DNA of 64,000 bases, taken from assembly GCA_016708955.1 (NCBI GenBank), contig JADJES010000008.1, forward strand, positions 43,453-107,452, in the 5' to 3' direction. Below, one piece after another: positions 1-9,400 of the stretch. A program made the translations under genes and the position numbers. Positions within the stretch are counted from its first letter, which is position 1; the number at the start of each line of letters is the position of its first letter. Under the pieces are notes generated by a model, which did not search any database, had not been told where the DNA came from, and saw only the letters and a list, made by a program, of their open reading frames with translations. Origin of the DNA: Nitrosomonas sp. Lineage in GTDB: Bacteria > Pseudomonadota > Gammaproteobacteria > Burkholderiales > Nitrosomonadaceae.

Positions 1-64
1 TCCGGAGCTCTGTAATTAGCCCAGACTGCTTCGATTCTTTGGGTATGCTTGCATACAGATCCAT
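1..64 (-). CDS. 5' end of an unidentified gene, cut by the window edge
   Basis: An ATG at 64-62 on the minus strand opens a frame of 21 codons that runs off the left edge without a stop. A GGAG purine stretch lies about seven bases upstream of this ATG, which supports it as a real start. The visible N-terminus (MDLYASIPKESK...) is hydrophilic and has no signal peptide. It is too short to assign to a family. Confidence 0.4.
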   Translation of the reverse strand, partial: MDLYASIPKESKQSGLITELR

Positions 65-355
65 ATTTATCTCCAGATTAAGATTGGCTGATACAGCATT
101 GTATGAACGGCATTAATTTGCATGATTGAAGGAAATGTTTTAACTCTCGCCGCAATCTTTTTGGTAGGGCTATCGCTGACACTTAATCAATTCCCCTCCC
201 GGATGGAGGAGAAGAAATAATTATTGCTTAACGAGTCATTTATGGCGGCAAAGTCATGATTATCGACATGCCAGTCATTGGATAATTTTATAGACTAGCG
301 CCTATGAGTAGTGTAGTGTTAAATTTCATGGTCAATCTGAGCTATTGGAGGCTTT

Positions 356-919
356 ATGTTTCGTTTAACACTTCTAGGGTTAATTAGTCTTTTTATTGCC
401 TATCCGTTGACAGCAATTGCGGAAACAGTAACCGTTAATATCCAAGGCTTTGCATTTAATCCCCAAACTATTTCACTCAACGAAGGAGATTCAGTTACTT
501 GGAACAATCAAGATGCTGCAGCACATAGTACAACTCAAGATGCTAACTTATGGAGCAGCGATCTAAATCCTGGCGGATCATTTAGTTTTATGTTTAATAA
601 AGCTGGCACATATACCTATCATTGCCGATTCCATCCGTCAATGAAGGCTACCATCAGTGTTTCAAACTCAGGCGAAACCGACCCGACATCCTGTTTGTTT
701 AAATGGGTTGAATCTAACTACGCTGCATTCTTTGCGCCGGCGGGGAATTTAAGCTTATTGACTTTTCCGCCCTATACCTATCGTTATTATTCTGAAACAG
801 ATTCTTATCTAGCGGTATCCTCTGTAGATAATCATGTCTATTACATGTTTGGAGCGGATGGCATCATACACGATGCAGGCCCCCTCTCCGATTGGCTTGG
901 CATTGCAGGTTGCAACTAG
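356..919 (+). CDS. secreted cupredoxin-domain protein with an extra C-terminal domain
   Basis: This is a 187-residue periplasmic blue-copper protein. Residues 1-22 form a signal peptide ending in AIA. Residues 23-103 are a plastocyanin-like cupredoxin domain whose type 1 copper ligands can be read as H57, C90, H93 and M96 (motif HCRFHPSM). Such proteins carry single electrons or sequester copper, and ammonia oxidisers encode many of them. Residues 110-187 form a second, non-cupredoxin region rich in Tyr and Ser with one Cys near each end (C113 and C186). It may be a small disulfide-closed domain; I do not recognise it. A GGAG sequence lies nine bases before the ATG. The gene appears to stand alone. 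Confidence 0.8.
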   Translation: MFRLTLLGLISLFIAYPLTAIAETVTVNIQGFAFNPQTISLNEGDSVTWNNQDAAAHSTTQDANLWSSDLNPGGSFSFMFNKAGTYTYHCRFHPSMKATISVSNSGETDPTSCLFKWVESNYAAFFAPAGNLSLLTFPPYTYRYYSETDSYLAVSSVDNHVYYMFGADGIIHDAGPLSDWLGIAGCN

Positions 920-1698
920 AATCTAAGGAAGCCCTCATTAAATCCTTCGACAGGACTCAGGACGAACGGCAATATATTGACCACCTTCGCGGGGTATTGA
1001 AATGATCGGTGTGGACAGAGTAAATCTGGATCGAATCACGAAGATCACGGGACACCATGACTTTCAGGTGCAGAATCTAGCAACCGGCGCCAGCAACGCA
1101 AACATCACAGGTCACAAAAAACAGACCAAATAACCCTCCCACCACTTAACCAAAATCATTGATATCATTAGCTATGCTATCTATCGGCGTACCCAGATCA
1201 GTTAAACTTAAGCCATTTATATCAGTGACAAATGCATATCCAGGAAGATAACCGGAAAGAGAATATAAGAGCCAGAAAATCCCACCACCTGCCCGGAATT
1301 GAAACTGCTAAAATTCCGGCAAGAAAGATGACCGTGTGTTTAAGTTTTACAAGTTAAATAGGCATGATTTTCTCTTTGAGTGACTGATTAACTGGTGATA
1401 AGGCGGTTATCCATTTAGATGAATAGCGTATCGATTCCAATCTTCAGCAGATTATCAGCTTACACGGGATATTGACCGGACCGGTAGGCTCTGGCTACAG
1501 TCGGTTGCGGGAATAGTAATTGTCATTGCCTTAAACAATAAGGCAGAATAGCGGGCAATTTATCCGCTATTTCTGGAGATACTATCCACAGCTTTATCGA
1601 TAGTTCGATGAGCAGCGCGCTAGTTTTATTCTTTGAAGAATTGTGGCAATCCAGTGAACAAGGAATTCGAACGGAACCTAAACGAGATACTACCCGTT
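920..1698. other. 779-bp spacer without a convincing gene
   Basis: No long open frame with a ribosome binding site is visible. The left end carries a REP-like palindrome (944-969). A 42-codon frame starts at 1003, but it has no recognisable homology and no Shine-Dalgarno sequence. The rest looks like decayed DNA. Confidence 0.5.
944..969. repeat. REP-like imperfect palindrome
   Basis: The sequence CCTTCGACAGGACTCAGGAC followed by GAACGG matches a dispersed palindromic repeat seen in many proteobacterial genomes (CCTTCGACAGG-CTCAGGACGAACGG). It lies just downstream of the cupredoxin gene, where such elements often sit. Confidence 0.45.
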
Positions 1699-3474
1699 CT
1701 ACCTGGCCAACGGCCAGCCGATTAGCAATACTGTGATGGTGACAACACCGGCTATGATATTCATCGGTATCCCAGCACGCAGAAAATCAGTAAATCGATA
1801 CTCGCCCGGACCATAAACCATCATATTCGTCTGATAACCCAGAGGTGTCGCGAAGCTGGCGGAAGCCGCCATCATGATGGCGAACACAAAAGGTTCATTA
1901 TTTAAGCTGGCTTTCTCGGTAATTTCCAGCACAATCGGCAGCATCAAAAGCGCTGCTGCATTATTGGTAATGACTTCGGTTAATATTGAGATGGTTATAT
2001 AGGTCAAAATCAGCAAAAGCCAAGGTGTCCCGCCGCTCAAATCCACGATATTTGCTGCAAGATATTTAGCCACTCCGGTCTTTTCCAAGGCCATACCCAA
2101 GGCAAATGAGGATGCGATAGTAATAATAACCGTCAAATCAAGACTTCTTTCTGCTTGATTGGCAGAACAGCAACCCGAAATAATCATTAGACCGGCACCA
2201 ATCAATGCCGCATTCAGCATGGTAATAACTTCAAAGCTGGCCGCCGTGATGACGCCGACAAGAATTGCCCAAGCGAGATATGCTCGTTCGTGACGCGGCG
2301 CCTCGGTGTTCAGGTCATTAATCAGTAAAAAATCCTTGTTATAGCGCTGACGGCTGACAAAAGCCGGTCTAGCTTCCAGTAATAGCGTATCACCGGCTTG
2401 CAATATGATGCTACCGAGATTGCCTTTGATGCGCTCGCCATTACGCGCCACAGCCAATACCGCTGCGCCATAGCGGGCACGAAAACGCGCATCGCGTATG
2501 GCATACCCCAATGTCGAACAATGCGGTGATACGACGGCTTCGATTAAACGCCGCTCGGCATGTTGCATGGTGAATGTTTGAGTTTGTTCTCCCTCAGTCG
2601 ACGGAACAATGCCGTTAATGCGCATCAAATCTGAAATCGCATCGGTATCGCCAGCAAACACCAAACGGTCGCCCCCTTGAAGCACTTCTTCGGGTGAGAC
2701 CACGGTAATCGCGATTCCATTCCGATCAATCTCAATCAGGTATACGCGTTGCAAGTGCCTTAACCCGGCTTGCTCAATCGTTTTGCCGACCAAAGGACCA
2801 TTCGGCGCAATGGAGACTTCCAACGTAAATTCGCGCAGATTGGAAAAAACCTGACCTTGCACCCGGTCTGGCAGCAGTTTTGGAAAGGCTAGCCACATTA
2901 ATAAAAAACCGGCAATGGCAACGGGTATACCGACAGCCGTTATCGAAAACAAGGAAAAGCCGGGGCCACCGGTCAGCACCTGATATTGGCCGTTGACAAT
3001 CAGATTGGTGCTGGTTCCAATCAATGTAATCGTACCCCCCAGAATGGCGATATAACTCAGCGGTATCATCAGCTTCGAGGGCGAAATCCCGATCTTGCGC
3101 GACCAGCTATAAATAGCCGGAATCATGGTGGCGACAACCGGCGTGTTATTCAGAAAGCTGCTGAGAAAAACAACGGGAATAAACATCCGGGAAATTGCGC
3201 CACGCACCGTTTTCGGTCTGCCTAACAAAGTGGTCACTAATAAATCGATCGCGCCGGAGGCATGCATCCCCGCGGCAACCACAAACATGCCCGCAACGGT
3301 AATCAGCCCTGAGTTACTAAAACCGCTTAACGCATCGTTCGCGCTCAGAATTCCGGATACACTGAGTATCGTCAGCGCCCCAAGCATGACTAAATGCGGA
3401 CCAATCCGGGTAAAAATAAGTGTTGCCAGCACAGCGATACATAAACTCAGTGCAAACCAGCCTTGCCATTCCAT
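1699..3474 (-). CDS. SLC13/DASS-type permease with two RCK_C (TrkA-C) domains
   Basis: This 591-residue inner-membrane transporter has the layout of the SLC13-like permeases annotated as sodium/sulfate or anion symporters. An N-terminal block of hydrophobic helices (about 1-195) is followed by a soluble insert of two consecutive TrkA-C/RCK_C domains (about 205-290 and 305-385). A second helix block (about 395-590) completes it. The conserved ITNNAAALLMLPI and STNLIVNG stretches are the helix-hairpin Asn/Thr motifs that bind sodium and anion in the family. The substrate cannot be read from sequence; sulfate, a dicarboxylate or another anion is possible. The gene is monocistronic and diverges from the DUF3617 gene across a 262-bp spacer. 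Confidence 0.85.
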   Translation of the reverse strand: MEWQGWFALSLCIAVLATLIFTRIGPHLVMLGALTILSVSGILSANDALSGFSNSGLITVAGMFVVAAGMHASGAIDLLVTTLLGRPKTVRGAISRMFIPVVFLSSFLNNTPVVATMIPAIYSWSRKIGISPSKLMIPLSYIAILGGTITLIGTSTNLIVNGQYQVLTGGPGFSLFSITAVGIPVAIAGFLLMWLAFPKLLPDRVQGQVFSNLREFTLEVSIAPNGPLVGKTIEQAGLRHLQRVYLIEIDRNGIAITVVSPEEVLQGGDRLVFAGDTDAISDLMRINGIVPSTEGEQTQTFTMQHAERRLIEAVVSPHCSTLGYAIRDARFRARYGAAVLAVARNGERIKGNLGSIILQAGDTLLLEARPAFVSRQRYNKDFLLINDLNTEAPRHERAYLAWAILVGVITAASFEVITMLNAALIGAGLMIISGCCSANQAERSLDLTVIITIASSFALGMALEKTGVAKYLAANIVDLSGGTPWLLLILTYITISILTEVITNNAAALLMLPIVLEITEKASLNNEPFVFAIMMAASASFATPLGYQTNMMVYGPGEYRFTDFLRAGIPMNIIAGVVTITVLLIGWPLAR

Positions 3475-3736
3475 AGTGTTACATCCCTGACAAATTTTTT
3501 GAAATATACAGCAGTTAGTAACGCGGCTATAAATAATTAATAATTATAATGATATGTCTACAAATTATATGCAGCGATGCCCATTGATTTAAATTTCAGG
3601 AGATTTCGCCAGTAATCCGCTAAACTTGCTTAAACTCGAAAAATACCGTTGATCGAACGAGTGTTTAATTGACGGCGCGATTTCGATTAACTTTTGCCCA
3701 ATTGGACTTTTCTGAAAACGAAATGCGGAAACCCTA

Positions 3737-4264
3737 ATGTATAAAACCATTATTTCATTTCTACTCGGCCTGTGGTTAACACTGGCAACTTCCAGTTTCG
3801 CGCATCAACACATCCGCCCCGGACTATGGGAAATCACCACGAAATCGGATTTATTGGCGCTGGTGCCGCATATTCCCTCGGAACACATGCAGCAACTCAG
3901 TGATCTCGCCCGCCGCTATGGCCTTAAATTACCCCAAATAGAAAATGGCGCAGCCACGTCAAATATCTGCATCACCCAGGAAATGGCAAAACAGGAAATC
4001 CCCGCCTATTTTTATGAAGACCGTTCCGGCTGCACCGTGCAGAACGCAAAGCGTACCGGCAACAGTTATGAATTGGATCTGGTCTGTACAAACCAGCATT
4101 TTCAAGGAAATGGAACCGCACGAGGCAGTTTCAGCAGCCCGGAAAGCTTCTCGGGAAATACCGAATTCGACAGCACCGTCGGCGGGACGCCGGTTCATGC
4201 AGCAGCCGAAACGTATGGCCGCTGGATTGGCGAACGCTGCACCGCAGTCAATCCGCTGCAATGA
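3737..4264 (+). CDS. secreted DUF3617 family protein
   Basis: A 175-residue protein with a clear signal peptide (about 1-23, ending SFAHQ). It is followed by the RPGLWEITTKSD stretch typical of DUF3617, a small periplasmic family of unknown function. Two Cys pairs are visible (around 75/95 and 116/170), as is common in the family. Its stop codon overlaps the start of jetA as ATGA (4261-4264), so the two are probably translationally coupled. DUF3617 is not a known Wadjet component. The overlap may only reflect where the operon inserted, or it may mean co-expression. Confidence 0.75.
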   Translation: MYKTIISFLLGLWLTLATSSFAHQHIRPGLWEITTKSDLLALVPHIPSEHMQQLSDLARRYGLKLPQIENGAATSNICITQEMAKQEIPAYFYEDRSGCTVQNAKRTGNSYELDLVCTNQHFQGNGTARGSFSSPESFSGNTEFDSTVGGTPVHAAAETYGRWIGERCTAVNPLQ

Positions 4265-5715
4265 CACTGGATTTTGCCACGCTGGAAAGCCTGCGCACGC
4301 GCCATCCCGCCTGGCGGTTGCTGCGCTCGGATCATGCGCCGCTGGTGGCCGGTTTTTTGCAGCGCGTATTCGTCGCACCCAACGTGCGTGTCATGGCTGC
4401 GGCCGATTTGGTTGAAGCACTGGAAGATGAGCTGTACGCGCTGCGCGAGCAATTGGGTGAAGATGCTTTCCCCAAAAGCGCGCAGGAATATCTGAACGAT
4501 TGGGCCAGTATCGAAAAAGGCTGGTTGCGAAAATTCTATCAGCAAGGTTCGGACGAACCGCAATTCGATCTGACGCCGGCAACCGAGAAAGCCATCGCTT
4601 GGCTGTCGGCATTGACGGAACGCAGTTTTGTCGGCACCGGGTCGCGCCTGTTGACGTTGTTCGATCTGCTCAAGCAGATGAGCGAAGGCAGCGAATCCGA
4701 TCCGGCCAAACGCCTCGCGGAACTGCACAAACGGCGCGCTGAAACCGACGCCGAAATCGCACGCATTCAAGCGGGCGATATCGCATTACTCGATGATTCG
4801 GCATTGAAAGACCGCTTCCAGCAATTCATGCAGCTTGCACGGGAATTACTGACCGATTTTCGCGAAGTTGAGTACAATTTCCGCCAATTGGATCGCAAAG
4901 TCCGCGAACAAATCGCCTTGTGGGAAGGCGCCAAAGGCGCTTTGTTGGAAGAAATCATGGGAGAGCGTGATGCGATTGGCGATTCGGATCAAGGCAAAAG
5001 CTTCCGCGCTTTCTGCGATTTTTTGATGTCCAGCCGCAGGCAGGAGGAATTGACCGGATTGCTCGAGCATGTGCTGGCGTTGCCGCCAGTCATCGAGCTC
5101 CGGCCGGATGCCCGCACGCGCCGCGTGCATTACGACTGGCTGGAAGCCGGTGAGCACACGCTGCGCACCGTGGCGCAGTTATCGCAACAGTTGCGCCGCT
5201 TTCTCGACGATCAAGCCTGGCTGGAAAATAAGCGCATCATGGACATTCTGCACGGCATCGAAAGCAAAGCGCTGGCCTTGCGGCAATCACCGCCCGCCGG
5301 TGATATCATGCGCATCGCGCAGCCTGGGGCAACCATCGAACTGGCCATGGAACGCCCGCTATTCACACCCGCATTCAAGCCCTTAATTGCGGATATCGAA
5401 CTGCAAGCAGGCGACAGCGATGCCGATCCGGCGGCACTCTATACCCAGATCGTCGTGGACAAGGCGCGCTTGACCCGGCACATCCGCCAGGCACTGCAAA
5501 CACGCGGACAAATCATGCTGTCTGAATTGATTGACACACAGCCGCTGCAACAGGGTTTGGCGGAGCTGGTCACCTACCTGCAACTGGGCAGCGACTCATT
5601 CAAGGCGGTGGTGGACGAAAATACCGAGGATTTGATCACATGGAGCGCCGCAACCCATGATGGCGCCATTGTCAGCAAGCAAGCACGGCTGCCGCGTGTT
5701 ATTTTCGTGCGCTGA
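4261..5715 (+). CDS. jetA: Wadjet subunit JetA (DUF3375, MukF-like kleisin)
   Basis: This 484-residue protein has the features of DUF3375: an N-terminal winged-helix-like region (LESLRTRHPAWRLLRSDHAP), a central helical and coiled-coil part with a conserved SFRAFCDFLMS stretch, and a C-terminal beta-rich end. In Wadjet systems JetA is the kleisin that bridges the SMC-like JetC dimer, together with JetB. The complex extrudes DNA loops and makes JetD cut circular plasmids. The length is normal for the family. The start overlaps the preceding DUF3617 stop by four bases, and jetB follows after six bases. The GC content of the operon is visibly higher than that of the flanking genes, which suggests horizontal acquisition. 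Confidence 0.93.
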   Translation: MTLDFATLESLRTRHPAWRLLRSDHAPLVAGFLQRVFVAPNVRVMAAADLVEALEDELYALREQLGEDAFPKSAQEYLNDWASIEKGWLRKFYQQGSDEPQFDLTPATEKAIAWLSALTERSFVGTGSRLLTLFDLLKQMSEGSESDPAKRLAELHKRRAETDAEIARIQAGDIALLDDSALKDRFQQFMQLARELLTDFREVEYNFRQLDRKVREQIALWEGAKGALLEEIMGERDAIGDSDQGKSFRAFCDFLMSSRRQEELTGLLEHVLALPPVIELRPDARTRRVHYDWLEAGEHTLRTVAQLSQQLRRFLDDQAWLENKRIMDILHGIESKALALRQSPPAGDIMRIAQPGATIELAMERPLFTPAFKPLIADIELQAGDSDADPAALYTQIVVDKARLTRHIRQALQTRGQIMLSELIDTQPLQQGLAELVTYLQLGSDSFKAVVDENTEDLITWSAATHDGAIVSKQARLPRVIFVR

Positions 5716-5721
5716 TTATTA

Positions 5722-6411
5722 ATGGATATGACCGATATGGACGAAGAACAACCGGCAGACGTTGCAATATCCCCTGCCCCGCCTGCGGATCTATCGGTAC
5801 TGCTCATCACCTTGCTCAAGGGTGTCATCTACCGAGACGACGATGAACGGCTGTGGGGCATGCTGCTGAATCTGCAAACCCGCGTGCGCGATTATGTGAC
5901 GGTGCTGGGGTTGGATCTGGTGCTTGACGAAGCGGAAGGCTACGCGTTCCTCAAAAGCCGGGCCGAATCCGCAGACGATGAAGCCATCCCCAGACTGCCC
6001 CGGCTGGTTGCGCGCAGACCGCTGTCGTTTCCGGTCAGCTTGCTACTGGCGCTGTTGCGCAAAAAACTCGCTGAATTTGACGCCAGCGGCAGCGATACCC
6101 GCCTCGTTCTGTCACGCGACGACATCGTCGAATTGGTGCGTGTGTTTCTGCCGGACAGCAGTAACGAAACCCGGTTGATCGATCAGATCGAAACCCATAT
6201 CAACAAAATTGTTGAATTAGGTTTTCTGCGCCGCCTCAAGCCGCTCAGCGGCAGCGCTGCCGCACTGCCAGGTTTCGAGGTGCGGCGTATCCTCAAGGCA
6301 TTTGTCGACGCGCAGTGGCTGGCGGATTTCGATGCCCGGCTGGCAGCCTATCAAGCGCAACTGCCGGGCGCAGTATCTGAAACATCAAAGGAAAGTGCGA
6401 ACGATGCTTGA
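5722..6411 (+). CDS. jetB: Wadjet subunit JetB (DUF4194, MukE/KITE-like)
   Basis: A 229-residue DUF4194 protein: an acidic, proline-rich N-terminus and then paired winged-helix repeats (VIYRDDDERLWGMLLNLQTR, and FLPDSSNETRLIDQIETHI). JetB is the KITE-type dimer that binds the JetA kleisin in the Wadjet motor. It lies six bases after jetA, and its TGA overlaps the jetC start by eight bases (ATGCTTGA, 6404-6411), the tight packing usual for these operons. A methionine in another position of the same frame (MDEEQPADV) could also serve as start. The operon order jetA-jetB-jetC-jetD and the domain set match type I Wadjet. Confidence 0.92.
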   Translation: MDMTDMDEEQPADVAISPAPPADLSVLLITLLKGVIYRDDDERLWGMLLNLQTRVRDYVTVLGLDLVLDEAEGYAFLKSRAESADDEAIPRLPRLVARRPLSFPVSLLLALLRKKLAEFDASGSDTRLVLSRDDIVELVRVFLPDSSNETRLIDQIETHINKIVELGFLRRLKPLSGSAAALPGFEVRRILKAFVDAQWLADFDARLAAYQAQLPGAVSETSKESANDA

Positions 6412-9400
6412 ACCACAGCCGCTGAGCCTTGATTTCACAGCGGATAACAAACTATCCGGCTTCCGGCTGAAACGGCTGGAAGTATTCAATTGGGGCACGT
6501 TCGATCAGCGCGTCTGGACACTGCAACTCGATGGCAAAAACGGTTTATTGACCGGTGACATCGGTTCCGGCAAATCGACGCTGGTCGACGCCATCACCAC
6601 CTTGCTGGTTCCGGCGCAGCGCATCGCCTATAACAAGGCCGCGGGCGCCAGCAGCAAAGAAAGAACATTGCGCTCCTACGTGCTCGGCTACTACAAATCC
6701 GAGCGCAGCGCCATCACCGGCACCGCCAAACCGGTCTCGCTGCGCGACCCTAACAGCTTTTCGGTAATTTTGGGCGTGTTTCACAATGCCGGTTACGATC
6801 AGACGATTACGCTGGCACAGGTCTTCTGGATCAAGGAAGCACAGGGACAGCCGATGCGTTTCTTTGTCGCGGCCGAGCGTGATTTGACCATCACCGCGGA
6901 TTTTGCGCATTTCGGTTCCGATATCACACAATTGCGCAAAAAACTGCGCGCAACCGGCGCGGAAATCGAGGACAGCTTCCCAAAATACGGCGCATGGTTC
7001 CGCCGCCGCTTTGGCATCGACAACGAACAGGCGCTGGAACTGTTCCACCAGACAGTATCGATGAAATCCGTCGGCAATCTGACCGATTTCGTGCGTGGCC
7101 ACATGCTGGAGCCATTCGATGTCGCGCCGCGCATCCAGGCGCTGATTACCCATTTCGACGATCTCAACCGCGCGCATCAGGCGGTGCTGAAAGCGCAACG
7201 TCAGGTGGAGATGCTGACGCCGCTGATGGAAAACACCGACAAACACGCGGCATTGGCCATCGAGATTGACGATTTGCGCCACAATCGCGAAGCATTGCGC
7301 GGATATTTTGCGGCTTTGAAACTTGATCTGCTGGGCCAGCGTTTAATGGATCTGGAACAAGACTGGAACCGGTCTGACGGTCAAATCAGACATTTGCAGG
7401 CCCGCCTGCAAGAACAACGCATTCAAGTCGACGAATTGAAGCAAGCCATCAGCGACAATGGCGGCGACCGGCTGGAACGGCTGGGCGCCGAAATCAAGAA
7501 AAAAGAAGCGCTGCGCGATGCGCGCCGGGCCAAAGCGCAACGTTACCAGGAATTGACCGCCATACTGGAAGAACCGGCCGCCACGGACAACAGCGGCTTC
7601 CTGAATCAGCGCCATCAGTTCAAGCTGTTGCGTGACGAACTGCGCGACCGCGATGCGGAGTTGCAAAACGCCTTGACCGAGCACAGTGTCACCTTGCGGC
7701 AAGGAAAACAGGAGCATGGCGCGTTACAGACTGAAATCGACAGCTTGAAACGGCGGCGCAGCAATATCGATGATCAGCAGATTCAAATCCGCGCTGCCTT
7801 GTGCGCCGCATTGAACATCGCGGAAGACGACATGCCGTTCGCCGGGGAACTGATCCAGGTGCGCGACGAGGAACGCGAATGGGAAGGCGCCGCCGAGCGC
7901 CTGCTGCGCAGTTTCGGGTTGTCGCTTTTGGTGCCGGATGCGCATTACAAGGCAGTGGCGGATTGGGTCGACCGCCAGCACTTGCGCGCACGGCTGGTCT
8001 ATTTCCACGTCCGTCCGCGCCGTCAGGCAAACGTACCGGAGCTGCATGCCGATTCGCTGGCCAGAAAGCTCGCGATCAAACCCGATTCGCCGTTTTACGA
8101 CTGGCTGGAACGCGAACTGGCGCATCGCTTCGATGTCGCGTGCTGTGCCACGCACGAGCAATTCTGGCGCGAAACCCGGGCCATCACACGCGCCGGTCAA
8201 ATCAAGGATCCCACCGGACGGCACGAAAAAGACGACCGGCACGCGATTTCCGACCGCAGCCGCTACGTGCTGGGCTGGTCGAACAACGCCAAGATTGCCG
8301 CACTCGAAACCAGGCAGCGCCAGCTTGAAACACGCTTGAGCGAAGTGGCCGCCCTCATCGGCAAAATTCAGTCCGTCCGCGCCATGCTGGAAAACCGCCT
8401 CAATGCGCTGACACGCCTGGAGGAATTCACGGATTTTGAGGAACTGGATTGGCCCGGCGTGGCGGCGGAAATTGCAGCGCTGACGATTGAACGCGATCAT
8501 TTGGAAGCCGCCTCCGATGTGCTGAAGCAACTGAATGAACGGTTGCATGGCGTCATCGATGCGCAAAACACTCTGGATAAGAAACTGGAAGCCGCGAAGG
8601 ACGATCGCTCCAAAATCGAGCAGCGCCGCAGCGATACGCAAACGCTGCAACAGCAAACAGCCGCATTATTACCCGCAACGCCGCTGGATGCTGTTTTGCT
8701 GCAACAACTGGAAACCCTCCGCGCACAAGCGCCGGGCGAACATTCATTGACACTGGCGTCGTGCGACAGCCGCGAGCAGGATGTACGCACCTGGCTGCAA
8801 AACCGTATCGATTCCAAGGATAAAAGCTTGAAAGACCGGCGCGACAAGATCATCCAGGCGATGATGGCGTTCAAGGAGCAATTCAAGCTGGAAACCGCCG
8901 AGATCGATGCCAGCATCGAAGCAGCCTTTGAATACCGCAACTTGCTCGAGCAACTGAACCGTGACGAATTGCCGCGTTTTGTAACGCGCTTCAAGGAATT
9001 ATTGAACGTCAACACCATCAACGAAATCGCCAACTTCAACGGGCAACTGGCGCAGCAACGCGAGACCATCAAGGAACGCATCGCACGCATCAACGAATCG
9101 CTCACGCAAATCGATTACAACCCAGGGCGCTATATCGTGCTGGAAACCCAGTTGAGCCAGGATGCCGAAATCCGCGACTTCCAAACCGAATTGCGCGCCT
9201 GCACGGAAGGCACCACCACCGGTTTGGAGGACGCGCAGTACTCGGAAGCAAAGTTTCTGCAAGTCAAAGCCATCATCGACCGTTTCCGCGGGCGCGAAGG
9301 CTTGTCGGAGCAGGACCGGCGCTGGACCGCCAAGGTCACCGACGTGCGCAACTGGTTTCTGTTTGCCGCCAGCGAGCGCTGGCGCGAGGATCATACCGAA

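Noticed and set aside
1003..1131. A 42-codon plus-strand ORF in the spacer after the cupredoxin gene
   Set aside because: No Shine-Dalgarno sequence and no recognisable family.
7724..8656. A 310-codon minus-strand frame inside jetC
   Set aside because: It lies opposite an intact GC-rich gene with clear SMC motifs; long antisense frames are expected from such codon use, and it has no start signal or recognisable domain.
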